A stretch of 64,000 nucleotides of DNA, taken from NCBI GenBank assembly GCA_964529325.1, contig CAZGWH010000003.1:14269-78268 (forward strand), in the 5' to 3' direction. A program made the position numbers and the translations under genes. Positions 45,059 through 54,486 of the stretch are shown piece after piece (within the stretch, counting starts at the first letter, position 1; every line of letters begins with the position of its first letter). The DNA comes from GCA-2689995 sp964529325. GTDB lineage: Bacteria > Fidelibacterota > Marinisomatia > SCGC-AAA003-L08 > GCA-2689995. The notes under the pieces are model-generated. The model was not told where the DNA came from. It searched no databases and worked only from the letters and a program-made list of their open reading frames with translations.

Positions 45059-46641
45059 AATGATATAAAATTAATCCAATAAATGATATTATATTTTTTT
45101 ATTAATCGGCTTTGAAGTAACACTTTATAAACTAAAAATAAAAAAATTAAATGAAAACCTGTTCTATTTAAATCATGAGAATTAGGGAAAAGAAATATTA
45201 GCGATATAAGAATAATGGTAAGATATTCTGTTGGACTATCAAATATATGATGTGTTTTAAATAACCCTAAAATTGACATTAGTACACCTATTCCCAATAA
45301 TGTCAATACTATATCTGGGTTAATTGGAAATAATTGATACGCCTCGGTTTTTGAAAAATAAAAACTTAACCATGTCAATAAAATCATTCCAATACTCACA
45401 TTATTTGTTCGACCAGAATTATTATCTAAAATAAACATAAAAGCACAAATCATAGATAGAATAATCATATAAATATGTCCCTTTTCTAAATCAATTGATG
45501 TTTTTGTTAAAATAAAATATAAAATGCATAAATTTAATAGAAAAAAGGGAATGTAGATATGTTTCATCCATGGGATAAAATTAAATACTTTATGATAGAA
45601 TTTACCTGTAAAATCTTTAATAGATTTAATATCATCTCTAAAAATTAAGTATAAATGCTGTAATGATAATGGGATAATGACTAATAATGGAAGAAAATTA
45701 CTCAGATGAAATGAAGTATTTAGACTTAAAAATAATATTGCAAAAATACCCTGAATCGAATAAAGCAAGAATACTACATTTTTATGTTGAACATTAAATC
45801 GCTGTAATATATGATGAATATGGTTTTTATCTGGCGTGAAGATATTTTGACTATTTAGAAGTCTTTTAAAAAAAACCCAAGTTGTATCAATAAAGGGAAT
45901 ACCTAAAATAATAGGAATATTCAATATATTTAAATTTGTATTATTATACATAATTAAAATAAATACTGCAATTGAGTAACCTAAAAAATAGCTTCCGCTA
46001 TCCCCCATAAAAATCATGGCAGGGAAAGTATTCGCTCTTAAAAAGCCAAAGATGCAAGATATTAAGATGATTGAAACTAGGTTATGTTGAAATCCTGTAT
46101 GGATGGATATAACTGTTAAAATAATAATAGAAATTCCAGATGCAAGCCCATCCATTCCATCTATTAAATTTAATGAATTTGTAACTGCAACAATAAAAAA
46201 CAATGTAATAAAAAATGAAAAGAATAAAGAGCTTTCAAACCCTGGAAGTATAAAAGTGATTTTTGTAATAGAAATAAAAATAAAACCTGCTAAAATTTGT
46301 GTCATAAACTTAACATATGGTGATATTGGGTTTATATCATCCATAAATCCGATAAAAACTAAAAAACTACTCCCAATTAAATATGCTGGAATTAAACTAT
46401 GAAAAGGAATTAATAATATTGTAGATACTAAAAAACAGAAAAAAATCAAGATACCACCAGTGCTTGGAATTGGATTTTTATGGACTTTCCTTGAATTAGG
46501 GATATCCATTATTTTATAAAAAGTTAATATTTTTACTCCAATTGGCATCACTATCATTGTTAATGTAAAAGGTATTAAAAAATGAAAAAAATGAAAATTC
46601 TTTTCAGAAATAATTTGTAATTGATTAATTAATAATTGCAT
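45031..46641 (-). CDS. WecA/MraY-family polyprenyl-phosphate sugar-1-phosphate transferase
   Basis: 536 residues. MraY/WecA motifs: MDIPNSRKVHKNPIPSTGG, LVFIGFMDDINPISP (Asp-Asp), NSLNLIDGMDGLASGI, IFMGDSGSYFLGY and PDKNHIHHILQRF (His motif), with about 11 membrane helices in the first 330 residues. It links a HexNAc-1-phosphate to undecaprenyl phosphate and so starts the repeat unit of the surface polymer. A further ~200 residues with about six membrane segments follow, longer than the usual WecA of about 360. Because the fused initiating enzyme at 14244 looks inactive, this is the better candidate initiator for the 45-58 kb locus. Confidence 0.9.
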   Translation of the reverse strand: MQLLINQLQIISEKNFHFFHFLIPFTLTMIVMPIGVKILTFYKIMDIPNSRKVHKNPIPSTGGILIFFCFLVSTILLIPFHSLIPAYLIGSSFLVFIGFMDDINPISPYVKFMTQILAGFIFISITKITFILPGFESSLFFSFFITLFFIVAVTNSLNLIDGMDGLASGISIIILTVISIHTGFQHNLVSIILISCIFGFLRANTFPAMIFMGDSGSYFLGYSIAVFILIMYNNTNLNILNIPIILGIPFIDTTWVFFKRLLNSQNIFTPDKNHIHHILQRFNVQHKNVVFLLYSIQGIFAILFLSLNTSFHLSNFLPLLVIIPLSLQHLYLIFRDDIKSIKDFTGKFYHKVFNFIPWMKHIYIPFFLLNLCILYFILTKTSIDLEKGHIYMIILSMICAFMFILDNNSGRTNNVSIGMILLTWLSFYFSKTEAYQLFPINPDIVLTLLGIGVLMSILGLFKTHHIFDSPTEYLTIILISLIFLFPNSHDLNRTGFHLIFLFLVYKVLLQSRLIKKYNIIYWINFISLCTLIIRNI

Positions 46642-46647
46642 TAAAAA

Positions 46648-47394
46648 TTATATTCTATTTTTTATTCCTGTTATGAGATAAATAATAATATACTTTATTG
46701 ATTGAAAAAAATTAAAATTCATAATATCTCTATATAATTTCCATTGATAAATTGATGCATTAAATTTATTGCTTGATATTGAGTTATTCCGAACCCTATA
46801 TCTTGCTAAATATTTATTAATACCATATGGTTTTATTCCATTTCTATAGAGAGTTAACCATAAACCATGATCTTGTCTTTTTTTAATTAATGGAAATTTT
46901 ATTTCTCCACATTTTTCCTTATCTAGCATGACCGTTAAGCACCCAATCACACAATTAGAAATTAGATAATTAAAAGATGGTTCTAAATTAAATTGACGGT
47001 TTCCTTTCATTTTAGAACCATCTTCCGAGACTCTATCATATTTTGTAAATGAAAAAGCAATATTATTTTCAATAAGATGATTCACCTGTATCATTAACTT
47101 ATTTTCATCCCATAAATCATCACTATCAAGAAATGCAACAAATCTACCCTTTGAGTTTTTAATTGCTATATTTCTAGTAACAGCAGCACCATTATTTTCT
47201 TTAGCTTCTATTAAACGAATTCTCTTATCATTTATAAATTGTTTAACAATTTTAATACTATTATCACTTGAATTATCATCAACAATAACCATTTCCCATT
47301 TCGTATATGTTTGATTAATTACAGAATAAATTGTATCCTCAATATACTTTTCAGAATTATACATAGGTGTGATTATTGAAATTAATGTATTCAT
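46648..47394 (-). CDS. GT2-family glycosyltransferase
   Basis: 248 residues. GT-A fold motifs: ISIITPMYNSEKYIEDTI, MVIVDDNSSDNSIKIV, NNGAAVTRNIAI, and the metal-binding LDSDDLW. A late RQDHGLWLTLYRNG element and the short C-terminal hydrophobic stretch are typical of WcaA/SpsA-like transferases. It most likely adds one sugar to the lipid-linked repeat unit. It lies between the O-antigen-polymerase-like gene and the WecA-like gene. Donor unknown. Confidence 0.88.
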   Translation of the reverse strand: MNTLISIITPMYNSEKYIEDTIYSVINQTYTKWEMVIVDDNSSDNSIKIVKQFINDKRIRLIEAKENNGAAVTRNIAIKNSKGRFVAFLDSDDLWDENKLMIQVNHLIENNIAFSFTKYDRVSEDGSKMKGNRQFNLEPSFNYLISNCVIGCLTVMLDKEKCGEIKFPLIKKRQDHGLWLTLYRNGIKPYGINKYLARYRVRNNSISSNKFNASIYQWKLYRDIMNFNFFQSIKYIIIYLITGIKNRI

Positions 47395-47398
47395 AATA

Positions 47399-48472
47399 TT
47401 ATGAATTATGATTAAATAATAATGAAAAAAATGTAATATCCTCTAAGGATATTCCCCAAAATATTGTATACTGCGGTATTGCAAATAATAATATTGGTAA
47501 TATATAAATCAAGTTTTTTTTATTAATATTAATTAATAATATTATTAAGTATAAAATAAAAATAATAATTCCATTAGTTGCCAATGTTTGGATGAACGAA
47601 TTATGTGCATGGAAAATTAAGCCATTAAATTTAATTAAATATTTATATGAATTATTTCCTAATAGTATGTTTTCTTTAATAAATTGATAATATTCACTCC
47701 ATATATTTTCTCTTATTGAAAAAGTTTTAAATTTACCTTGACCACCAGTCAATTGCATTTCAATTATATCAAAGTAGTGAAAAGAAAAATAACCTGTAAT
47801 AAAAATTATTGAAAAAAATATTAATATTTCAAGTTTTGTCATTTTTTTTGTAAAAAATTGAGTACAAATATATAATAAATAAAAAAATAATGTACAAATC
47901 ATCGCTGTTCTATTAAATGTAAGTAATAAAGAAATAACAACCATTGGAGTCATATACTTTATTAATTTATCATTTCTAAAATAACGCCTTGATAAAATAA
48001 TAAATAAAAATAACTTTGATGCTACATTACTTGAATTTCGACTTAGTCCATATGGCCTCATTTGTAATAAATAAGTTTCATTTGCATTGATTAAATTTGA
48101 TCCAAATACAGACATATCTCCAATATAAAATTCATAAATTACAAATAATGATTCAACGAAAATAAATATTAATAATATTTTTAAATCAAATTTTGAAATA
48201 TTAAAAGCAATGAGAACTGTGAAAATTAATAAAATTTGATATGGAAATGCATCGTTTAAATTATTTATGTTTTCTGGGGAAAACATCCTATTTAGTAATG
48301 AAAATGAAATTATCAATAATACTAATATAATATTATAATAATTTATTTCTGATAATATAATTGAACCTGCGAATAATTCTTTTTTTTTAATAAAAATAAA
48401 TACTATTGCAAAAACAAATGTTAAATGAGGAATAATTTCTATTGTTGGAAGGTATATTAAAAAACCAAGCAT
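47399..48472 (-). CDS. O-antigen polymerase/ligase-like membrane protein (Wzy)
   Basis: 357 residues with about ten membrane helices. The Wzy_C/WaaL-type large periplasmic loop is present with FSIRENIWSEYYQFIKENI, NSYKYLIKFNGLIFHAHNSF and IQTLATNGIIIFILYL; the HAHNSFIQTLA part is the usual family marker. In a Wzx/Wzy locus it would polymerise repeat units on the periplasmic side. The gene sits between an acetyltransferase and a GT2 gene, which fits Wzy. A ligase role cannot be excluded. Confidence 0.8.
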   Translation of the reverse strand: MLGFLIYLPTIEIIPHLTFVFAIVFIFIKKKELFAGSIILSEINYYNIILVLLIISFSLLNRMFSPENINNLNDAFPYQILLIFTVLIAFNISKFDLKILLIFIFVESLFVIYEFYIGDMSVFGSNLINANETYLLQMRPYGLSRNSSNVASKLFLFIILSRRYFRNDKLIKYMTPMVVISLLLTFNRTAMICTLFFYLLYICTQFFTKKMTKLEILIFFSIIFITGYFSFHYFDIIEMQLTGGQGKFKTFSIRENIWSEYYQFIKENILLGNNSYKYLIKFNGLIFHAHNSFIQTLATNGIIIFILYLIILLININKKNLIYILPILLFAIPQYTIFWGISLEDITFFSLLFNHNS

Positions 48473-48477
48473 TCTAA

Positions 48478-48975
48478 TTATATTGTTTTATTTAATTTTT
48501 TTAATTTTTCATAATGATCAATATTTCTATACTTGAATATTTTTGCTGGGTTACCACCCACAATTGCATATTTAGGTACATTCTTCACAACAACAGCGCC
48601 TGCTTGGATAATTGCTCCCTCTTCAATTTCAACACCACCTAAAATCATTACATTATCACCAAACCAAACATTTTCTTTAATAAAAATATTTTTATTATTT
48701 TTTTTGTTCGAATCATAGGGGATAGAATTGCCATCATCATATTTATGAAAAGAGTTAATCATTATACAATTTTTCCCCGAATGAAAATTATCACTAATTT
48801 CTACATATCCATTCCCTTTAATAATCATACCATTAAAATTAGTATTAATACCTAGATGAGTATTTTTAGTAAATCTAGAATAGAAATTTACTTTGGGTAT
48901 AGTTTTATATGAACCAATTCTTATAATTGAAATGATTGTATAAATAAGTCTTAATAAATATTTAATAATTTTCAT
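48478..48975 (-). CDS. Left-handed beta-helix acyltransferase (hexapeptide repeat)
   Basis: 165 residues with a hydrophobic N-terminus and hexapeptide repeats: IKGNGYVEISDNF, IFIKENVWFGDNVMILGGVE, IEEGAIIQAGAVVVKNVP and the closing YAIVGGNPAKIFKYR. This is the WbbJ/serine-acetyltransferase-like group, which O-acetylates sugars. The catalytic His is probably in CIMINSFHKYDDG. It overlaps the flippase gene by 14 nt and likely decorates a sugar in the polymer. Confidence 0.87.
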   Translation of the reverse strand: MKIIKYLLRLIYTIISIIRIGSYKTIPKVNFYSRFTKNTHLGINTNFNGMIIKGNGYVEISDNFHSGKNCIMINSFHKYDDGNSIPYDSNKKNNKNIFIKENVWFGDNVMILGGVEIEEGAIIQAGAVVVKNVPKYAIVGGNPAKIFKYRNIDHYEKLKKLNKTI

Positions 48976-50194
48976 TTTCCAACAAAAAATAAGTTGAGAT
49001 AAATATTATAATAAGAAATAGTCCCCATGTAATAAATGTTGCCATCGCAACCCCTTTTACTCCATATGCTTGAATAAGTATATAATTCAAAAATATATTA
49101 ATTAGAGCACAAGAACAGGTGATAATTGCTAAATATGTTGTTTTTTTTAAATAAAAAATGAAATTAGTTATTAAAAAATATATAGATTGAAATAAAAACC
49201 CAAACAAAAGTAATAAAAAATAATCTTTTGAAATATAAAATTTTTCATTAACAAACAAATTGAATATAAAATTTCTGAAAATTAAAATTAAAAAAAATGT
49301 GGTAATTAAAAATATTGATAAATAAATAATATATTTTATTATTATTTTAATTTCTGTTTTAGTTTTTAGTAACTTATAAAAAATCGGAACCCAGCCTTGA
49401 TTAAGAGACATGCCAATTAATAACATTATTGATGAGACCTGATATGCAACAGAATATATTCCAACTTCATTATATGAATAATAATATGATATAAAAAAGC
49501 GATCAGACAATGCTATAATTGTCCCCCCTACAGCATGAGGGATTAATGGAATTCCAAATTTTAAAATATTTTTCGTATATTTAAAAACAGGGAAAGTTAA
49601 ATAGTCAAATTTATACAAATAAATTAGAGCAATTATTGAAGTTACAAAAAAAGATAGATATATTCCTCCTAATCTTCCCCAATAATTTTGATTGTAAATG
49701 ACTACTAAAGCATAAGTCAATAAAAAGTCTAATAATGATTGTATTATTGTAAAAAATGCATATTTTTTTGGATTTTGAGATATTTGAAAAATTCCCAACA
49801 CAACTTGTGAATTAACTCTTAAAAAAGAAAAAATTGGTAAAAATATAATTATATTTCGAGGAATTCCTGAAATTTCCTCAATATCACTTGAAAATAAAAA
49901 AAATATTACTGATATAGAAATAAAAACTATAAATGTTAAAAATAGTGAATTTGTTATAAAATATTTTAGTTCTTTTAAATTTAAATTAAAATATTCTACA
50001 TTAATTGCTCCTTTAATATTGAGTGATATTATAGGAAATAAAAATAATATCGCAACTTCAATCAATGATAAAATACCAAATTCTGTTTGTGATAAATAAG
50101 TAGTTAATATCGGTAAAAGTAAAAAAGGGATAAATGACTTTATTACATTTGTCGAACCATATATAATCAAATTATTTGTAATTAATTTTAACAT
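48962..50194 (-). CDS. Oligosaccharide flippase (Wzx, MOP superfamily)
   Basis: 410 residues, about 12 membrane helices. The start LITNNLIIYGSTNVIKSFIP and LLPILTTYLSQTEFGILSLIE are classic for the polysaccharide-flippase family, as are GRLGGIYLSFF and IPLIPHAVGGTIIALSDRFF. It would move the completed lipid-linked repeat unit, perhaps containing a nonulosonate, to the periplasmic face. It lies 4 nt after the GT52-like gene. The other flippase (1911) shares only general family features. Confidence 0.9.
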   Translation of the reverse strand: MLKLITNNLIIYGSTNVIKSFIPFLLLPILTTYLSQTEFGILSLIEVAILFLFPIISLNIKGAINVEYFNLNLKELKYFITNSLFLTFIVFISISVIFFLFSSDIEEISGIPRNIIIFLPIFSFLRVNSQVVLGIFQISQNPKKYAFFTIIQSLLDFLLTYALVVIYNQNYWGRLGGIYLSFFVTSIIALIYLYKFDYLTFPVFKYTKNILKFGIPLIPHAVGGTIIALSDRFFISYYYSYNEVGIYSVAYQVSSIMLLIGMSLNQGWVPIFYKLLKTKTEIKIIIKYIIYLSIFLITTFFLILIFRNFIFNLFVNEKFYISKDYFLLLLFGFLFQSIYFLITNFIFYLKKTTYLAIITCSCALINIFLNYILIQAYGVKGVAMATFITWGLFLIIIFISTYFLLENENY

Positions 50195-50197
50195 TTA

Positions 50198-51130
50198 TTA
50201 TAATTCAATTACTTTCATTTCATTTGAATAATAATTGTAAACTTCATCTATCATATTTTTATTTTTTGCATTATTATAATTAAATTTAATTGCAATGGAC
50301 TCTATGTTGTAAATATTTTTTAATGTAAAAAGTGCCGTAGAAAAAAATGAAACAAAAGTATTATACATAATTTGATTGTATATACCAATCATTTCAATTG
50401 GATAGTTTAAAGTCATAATTCTGATATTTTTAATATTTTTTATTTTATTTATTTTTTGGTTAGATTCTCCTCTGTGTGGAATATATATAATTTTTTTATT
50501 AAAATATTTTGAAATTTTTTGCATTAAAAATAAAAATTCAGATTCACTTATTATTTTCATCTCACTAATTTTTGAGCCTATAAATATTATTTCATTATGA
50601 ATAATTTTATTTTTAATTAGTTTTTTTATTCTATGAAAATTATTGATATATATTTTTTGATTATTTTTTTTCTCTATTTTGAAAAATGTAAATGTATCAA
50701 ATGCATTGTTATTTGTTAATAATTTTTGTACATTTAAACTACCAGATCCGTCATCTAATAACAACACTTTACTTGCTTTAATCCATTTAATTAAAAATGA
50801 AAAAAAATTGGATTGAAAATTTCCAATTGCAATCTTATCAAGATTGAAAATATATTTTACTAATAAAACTTTATATAATAATATTTTTAATATAGAAGTA
50901 AAATTTAAATTAGGAACAATTGTTAAATATCTAATATTATTTTGTTCATAATTATTAAATAATAATTTACAAATATTGATTATTTGGTTATCATTCACAG
51001 GCAAATTGGAAAGGCGAATATAAATTTGGTATTTTTTTAAATTAAAATATCCGATGGCTTCATAAGCACATAATAATTGAAGAGGTGATTCAACAAAAAA
51101 AAGAATATTTTTAAATTTTTGATTATTCAA
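50198..51130 (-). CDS. GT52/polysialyltransferase-like glycosyltransferase
   Basis: 310 residues. The N-terminus ILFFVESPLQLLCAYEAI is characteristic of the GT52 and bacterial polysialyltransferase families. A DDG motif (126-128, in LLLDDGSGSLN) corresponds to the catalytic acidic motif, and YIPHRGE (216-222) lies where these enzymes have a His motif, followed by SFFSTALFTL (261-270), which holds the conserved Ser/Thr pair. These enzymes use CMP-activated nonulosonic acids. The neighbours NeuB, SpsF-like and KdsC-like genes make that donor likely. The exact sugar is unknown. The gene overlaps the phosphatase gene by 4 nt. Confidence 0.72.
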   Translation of the reverse strand: MNNQKFKNILFFVESPLQLLCAYEAIGYFNLKKYQIYIRLSNLPVNDNQIINICKLLFNNYEQNNIRYLTIVPNLNFTSILKILLYKVLLVKYIFNLDKIAIGNFQSNFFSFLIKWIKASKVLLLDDGSGSLNVQKLLTNNNAFDTFTFFKIEKKNNQKIYINNFHRIKKLIKNKIIHNEIIFIGSKISEMKIISESEFLFLMQKISKYFNKKIIYIPHRGESNQKINKIKNIKNIRIMTLNYPIEMIGIYNQIMYNTFVSFFSTALFTLKNIYNIESIAIKFNYNNAKNKNMIDEVYNYYSNEMKVIEL

Positions 51131-51636
51131 ATCGTAAATATTGTTTCTATATTTATTCCATTATTTAAAAGAATAGTCTCTATAAATTCTCTAAAAGCAC
51201 CTTCACCACCCGAGCTACTTGTAACTATTTGAACTTTATTCTTTATATAATAAGGTGAATTATCAGGTGCTCCTGATATACCAACAGCTTGTAAAACACT
51301 AATGTCATTAACATCATCACCGATATATGCAACATCATCTAGAGAGATTTTTAATTTATTACATAAGGAGCTAACAACTATTAACTTATCTTGAATACCT
51401 TGGTATAAATAGTCAATTTTCAGTTTTTGAATTCTATATTTAACAATATTTGTATTTTCACCTGTAATGATACCAGTTGGAATATTTAATTTTTTACACA
51501 ATAAAATCCCTGCACTATCGTATGTATTAAATTTTTTCCATTCATTGCCAGTCTGATCATAATACATACCCCCATCAGTCCAAACTCCATCAATATCTGA
51601 AAGAACTAATTTAGGTAATTTATTAATTTTAGTCAT
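51127..51636 (-). CDS. KdsC-like HAD phosphatase (nonulosonate/Kdo phosphate type)
   Basis: 169 residues of the HAD C0 type without a cap. Motif I is LVLSDIDGVWTDGG (Asp14, Asp16), motif II GIITGEN, motif III around Lys84 in IQDKL, and motif IV YIGDDVNDISVL (Asp107, Asp108, Asp111). This tetrameric group includes KdsC and the N-acylneuraminate-9-phosphate phosphatases. Placed between NeuB and the GT52-like gene, it probably dephosphorylates a nonulosonate 9-phosphate. It overlaps neuB by 4 nt. Confidence 0.83.
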   Translation of the reverse strand: MTKINKLPKLVLSDIDGVWTDGGMYYDQTGNEWKKFNTYDSAGILLCKKLNIPTGIITGENTNIVKYRIQKLKIDYLYQGIQDKLIVVSSLCNKLKISLDDVAYIGDDVNDISVLQAVGISGAPDNSPYYIKNKVQIVTSSSGGEGAFREFIETILLNNGINIETIFTI

Positions 51637-52685
51637 TTTGATATAAATTCTTTATATAAAATCTCATTTTTATTAATTTTTTTAATTATTTTTTTACCAA
51701 TAATATTATTTTTTTTCGACCACTTATATCCATCACCAGGGCTAAGCAAATGTAAATCATCCTCATTAATAATGTGACCAACTTCTAAATTCACTTTGGT
51801 AGCAATAGATCTTTCAAGTTTATTTTTTGCTTGGACCACCGATTTTGAAATTATAAGTTCCTCTTTACCTAATGACATTTCCATATTTCTTATATCTCTA
51901 ACCATACGCCACACACCATTAGCACCTAGAGAGCCAGCCTGATCTGTTCCTTTCATCTTTCGGTCTAATGTGATATGTTTTTCAATTATTTCAGCACCCA
52001 ATGCAACAGCAGCCACAGGAATGGATATTCCTATTGAGTGATCTGAATAACCAATTTTATATTGAGAATAATTTTTCTTTAAATATGATATTGTATATAG
52101 ATTAATATTTTCATATTGAGCTGGATATTCAGATAGACAATGTAAAATCGAAATATTATTATGAGTTTTTGTTATAATATTTAATGCATCGTCCAATTCT
52201 TTTTTTCCTGCCATACCTGTAGATAAAATTATTGGAATTTTTGTTTCTGCAATAGCTTTTAATAATGGTAGATTCGTCAAATCTCTAGATGCAACTTTTA
52301 TCTTATCTGGTATAAATAAATTTAATAAGCTTAAAGTACCTTTTGAAGTAAGAGTTTCAATAAAATCTAAACCATTTAATTTAGAATATTTAAAAATTTC
52401 AAAATGTTCTTCATTTGATAATTCTAAAAATTGACGATGTTCTCCATACGTTTTACCAAAAGAGTGTGGAGATAAATATGGTTTATTCATTGAAGAAGTC
52501 GATAGCTCCTCAGATAAATCTCTTTTTGTTAATTTAATTGCATCGATTTTTTTTAAAGAATTATCAAATAATTCATCTTTAATATCTCTATTAACAATGT
52601 CAATAATTAATCTTGCAATATCTACTGAGCCATTATGATTTTGTCCAATCTCACCAATTATATATGTTGGAAAATTACTTTTCAT
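51633..52685 (-). CDS. neuB: Nonulosonic acid synthase (NeuB family)
   Basis: 350 residues. NeuB fold: PTYIIGEIGQNHNGSVDIA, KVASRDLTNLPLLKAIAE, LSTGMAGKKELDDAL, ILHCLSEYPAQYENINL, IGYSDHSIGISIPVAAVALG, and EKHITLDRKMKGTDQAGS with the catalytic metal ligand His in EKHITLD, then a C-terminal SAF/antifreeze-like domain (about 285-350). It condenses phosphoenolpyruvate with an N-acyl hexosamine (or its 6-phosphate) to give a nine-carbon sugar acid. No UDP-HexNAc 2-epimerase or other early step enzyme is in the window, so the exact product (neuraminic, legionaminic or other) is open. Confidence 0.9.
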   Translation of the reverse strand: MKSNFPTYIIGEIGQNHNGSVDIARLIIDIVNRDIKDELFDNSLKKIDAIKLTKRDLSEELSTSSMNKPYLSPHSFGKTYGEHRQFLELSNEEHFEIFKYSKLNGLDFIETLTSKGTLSLLNLFIPDKIKVASRDLTNLPLLKAIAETKIPIILSTGMAGKKELDDALNIITKTHNNISILHCLSEYPAQYENINLYTISYLKKNYSQYKIGYSDHSIGISIPVAAVALGAEIIEKHITLDRKMKGTDQAGSLGANGVWRMVRDIRNMEMSLGKEELIISKSVVQAKNKLERSIATKVNLEVGHIINEDDLHLLSPGDGYKWSKKNNIIGKKIIKKINKNEILYKEFISK

Positions 52686-53427
52686 TTAAAATCATATTTT
52701 TTTTCATTTGATTTTGCCATTCAATATTTTCGTTAACTATGTTTATAATATTATTGATATTTAATTTAATATTTTCTTTTTTAAATTTATTATAAATTTC
52801 TTTTACTATTTTAAAATCTGATATTGTATCAATTGTTAGTCTAATGTTTTCATTTAAACTATCACAATTTAATTTTTCTAAGTGAATATCAAATTTATTT
52901 TTATTTAAGTAAATATAATTTGTAACATGTTCAATGTATTTTGACTCATTTGTGTTTTCGGCTATTCTTTCTAAAGCTGATAATTTTACCCCTTCAGCCC
53001 AAAACCCAAAATGAGATAATATTGTAAGTTTATTATTTGGCAGTTGGTATGACCAATAATCTACATTTGAATTTTTAAATTCATTAATCATATTTCTTAA
53101 ATATGTAATATCTAAAAGTGGATTATCAGCACATATTCTAATAATTTTATCTATTTTATTAATTTTCGCAGCATTTATAAAGCGATTTAAAACATTTTCC
53201 TCATTACCTCTAAAATATCTAATTTTATTTTTAATTGCAATATTAGCAATTTTATTATCTAATATATTATTTGTAGTTGCCAATATTATTGGTATATTTA
53301 AATTTGCGTAAGTTAATCGATTTATTAAAATTTCAAGGATTCCAAAGTTATTGTAAAAATTCTTTACCATTTTAAAAGGTAAGCGAGTGGAACCATATCG
53401 TGCTTGAATTATTATTCCAATTTTCAA
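52675..53427 (-). CDS. spsF: SpsF-like cytidylyltransferase
   Basis: 250 residues from TTG 53427, which gives MKIGIIIQARYGSTRLPFKM, the expected nucleotide-binding N-terminus of SpsF/CMP-acylneuraminate-type cytidylyltransferases. Later IILATTN, KIRYFRGNEENVLNRFINAA and RICADNPLLD (metal site) complete the fold. An upstream ATG at 53511 would add 28 unrelated residues and overlap the Wzz gene by 70 nt, so the TTG is the better start. With NeuB overlapping it by 11 nt downstream, it probably makes the CMP-activated nonulosonate. Confidence 0.82.
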   Translation of the reverse strand: MKIGIIIQARYGSTRLPFKMVKNFYNNFGILEILINRLTYANLNIPIILATTNNILDNKIANIAIKNKIRYFRGNEENVLNRFINAAKINKIDKIIRICADNPLLDITYLRNMINEFKNSNVDYWSYQLPNNKLTILSHFGFWAEGVKLSALERIAENTNESKYIEHVTNYIYLNKNKFDIHLEKLNCDSLNENIRLTIDTISDFKIVKEIYNKFKKENIKLNINNIINIVNENIEWQNQMKKNMILNEK

Positions 53428-53441
53428 AATAAACTTATCAA

Positions 53442-54485
53442 TTAATTTTTTTGATATAATTGTTGAATAATTAAACCAAAAACTTGATTTAAATATATAT
53501 AAATAATACAAAAAAATAAACCTATAAAAAAGAAGCTAATTACAATAAATATTCTTTTGGGAGATGTTTTTTCAATTGCAGGTTCTCCTTTATCTAATAT
53601 ATTTATTATCGTAGACTCATTAAGTTCGTCTATTTTTGCCACTTCATATTGCTGTCTTAAAATTATATATACTTGTTGATTAACTTCAATATTTCTTATT
53701 AATCGACCTCTTTCTAATTGTAAATTAGGAGTATCTAAGGCAAGTGGGTGTTTTTCTATAAATGATGTTAATTTTTCTTCAGAAACTGATAAATCATTTT
53801 TAGAACTTTCTAATCTTTTTTCAATAAATTTTCGTCTCTCTGAAGATTCAATTAAAATTTTATTTCCAATGAAATTCTTTAAATATTCTGCAACATAATT
53901 TGATATATCTGCTGATAATTGAGGTTCTTCCATTAAAATAGAAATAATTATTAAACCAGACTCCTCTTCTGATATGGAAATTCTATCGTTGAGATTTCTA
54001 ATTCCAACTTCTAAAAATTTAACATCAATATTTTCTAATTTATTTCCACCGAAAAAATTGCCAAGTAGCTTACCTATACTGAATTTAGGTTCTTTATCTA
54101 TTTCCCAATACTTAATTAAATTAATTTCATTTTTAAAGTTATCACTTTCCCATTTTTTTAATACAATATCTTTTTTAAGCATTCTGCTATTAATTAAATC
54201 AGGGATATAAAATGAATTTGATTTTTCTCCTCCTAAATTTATTCCAAATGTAGATGCAATTCCTTCAAATTGAGATAATGAGCTATTAGAATTTTGTGAT
54301 TTCTCAGGATATATTGAAATATATGAAGTAAATAATGGTGTTATTAATAATGAATAAATAACGGCAAAAAATGAGAATATAAATGTTATATAAAAAATAA
54401 ACTTTTTCTTTTTTAATAATAATTTAAGAAAATTTATAATATTTACTTCATTTACAAAATTTTTATTTGAATTATTATAAGTCAT
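53442..54485 (-). CDS. Wzz-type chain-length determinant, no kinase domain
   Basis: 347 residues. N-terminal cytoplasmic tail, first membrane helix near 32-52 (FIFYITFIFSFFAVIYSLL), a periplasmic part with coiled-coil helices (residues about 205-250, ESSERRKFIEKRLESSKNDL), and the C-terminal SPKRIFIVISFFFIGLFFC helix with the Pro-rich end expected of Wzz/GumC-like proteins. No Walker motifs follow, so it is a Wzz without the BY-kinase part. It lies between the Wza-like and SpsF-like genes and should set polymer length or link to the exporter. Confidence 0.86.
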   Translation of the reverse strand: MTYNNSNKNFVNEVNIINFLKLLLKKKKFIFYITFIFSFFAVIYSLLITPLFTSYISIYPEKSQNSNSSLSQFEGIASTFGINLGGEKSNSFYIPDLINSRMLKKDIVLKKWESDNFKNEINLIKYWEIDKEPKFSIGKLLGNFFGGNKLENIDVKFLEVGIRNLNDRISISEEESGLIIISILMEEPQLSADISNYVAEYLKNFIGNKILIESSERRKFIEKRLESSKNDLSVSEEKLTSFIEKHPLALDTPNLQLERGRLIRNIEVNQQVYIILRQQYEVAKIDELNESTIINILDKGEPAIEKTSPKRIFIVISFFFIGLFFCIIYIYLNQVFGLIIQQLYQKN

Positions 54486-54486
54486 C

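Noticed and set aside
52675..53511. Extended start (ATG 53511) for the SpsF-like gene
   Set aside because: Adds 28 residues unlike the family and overlaps the Wzz gene by 70 nt; TTG 53427 gives the expected N-terminus.
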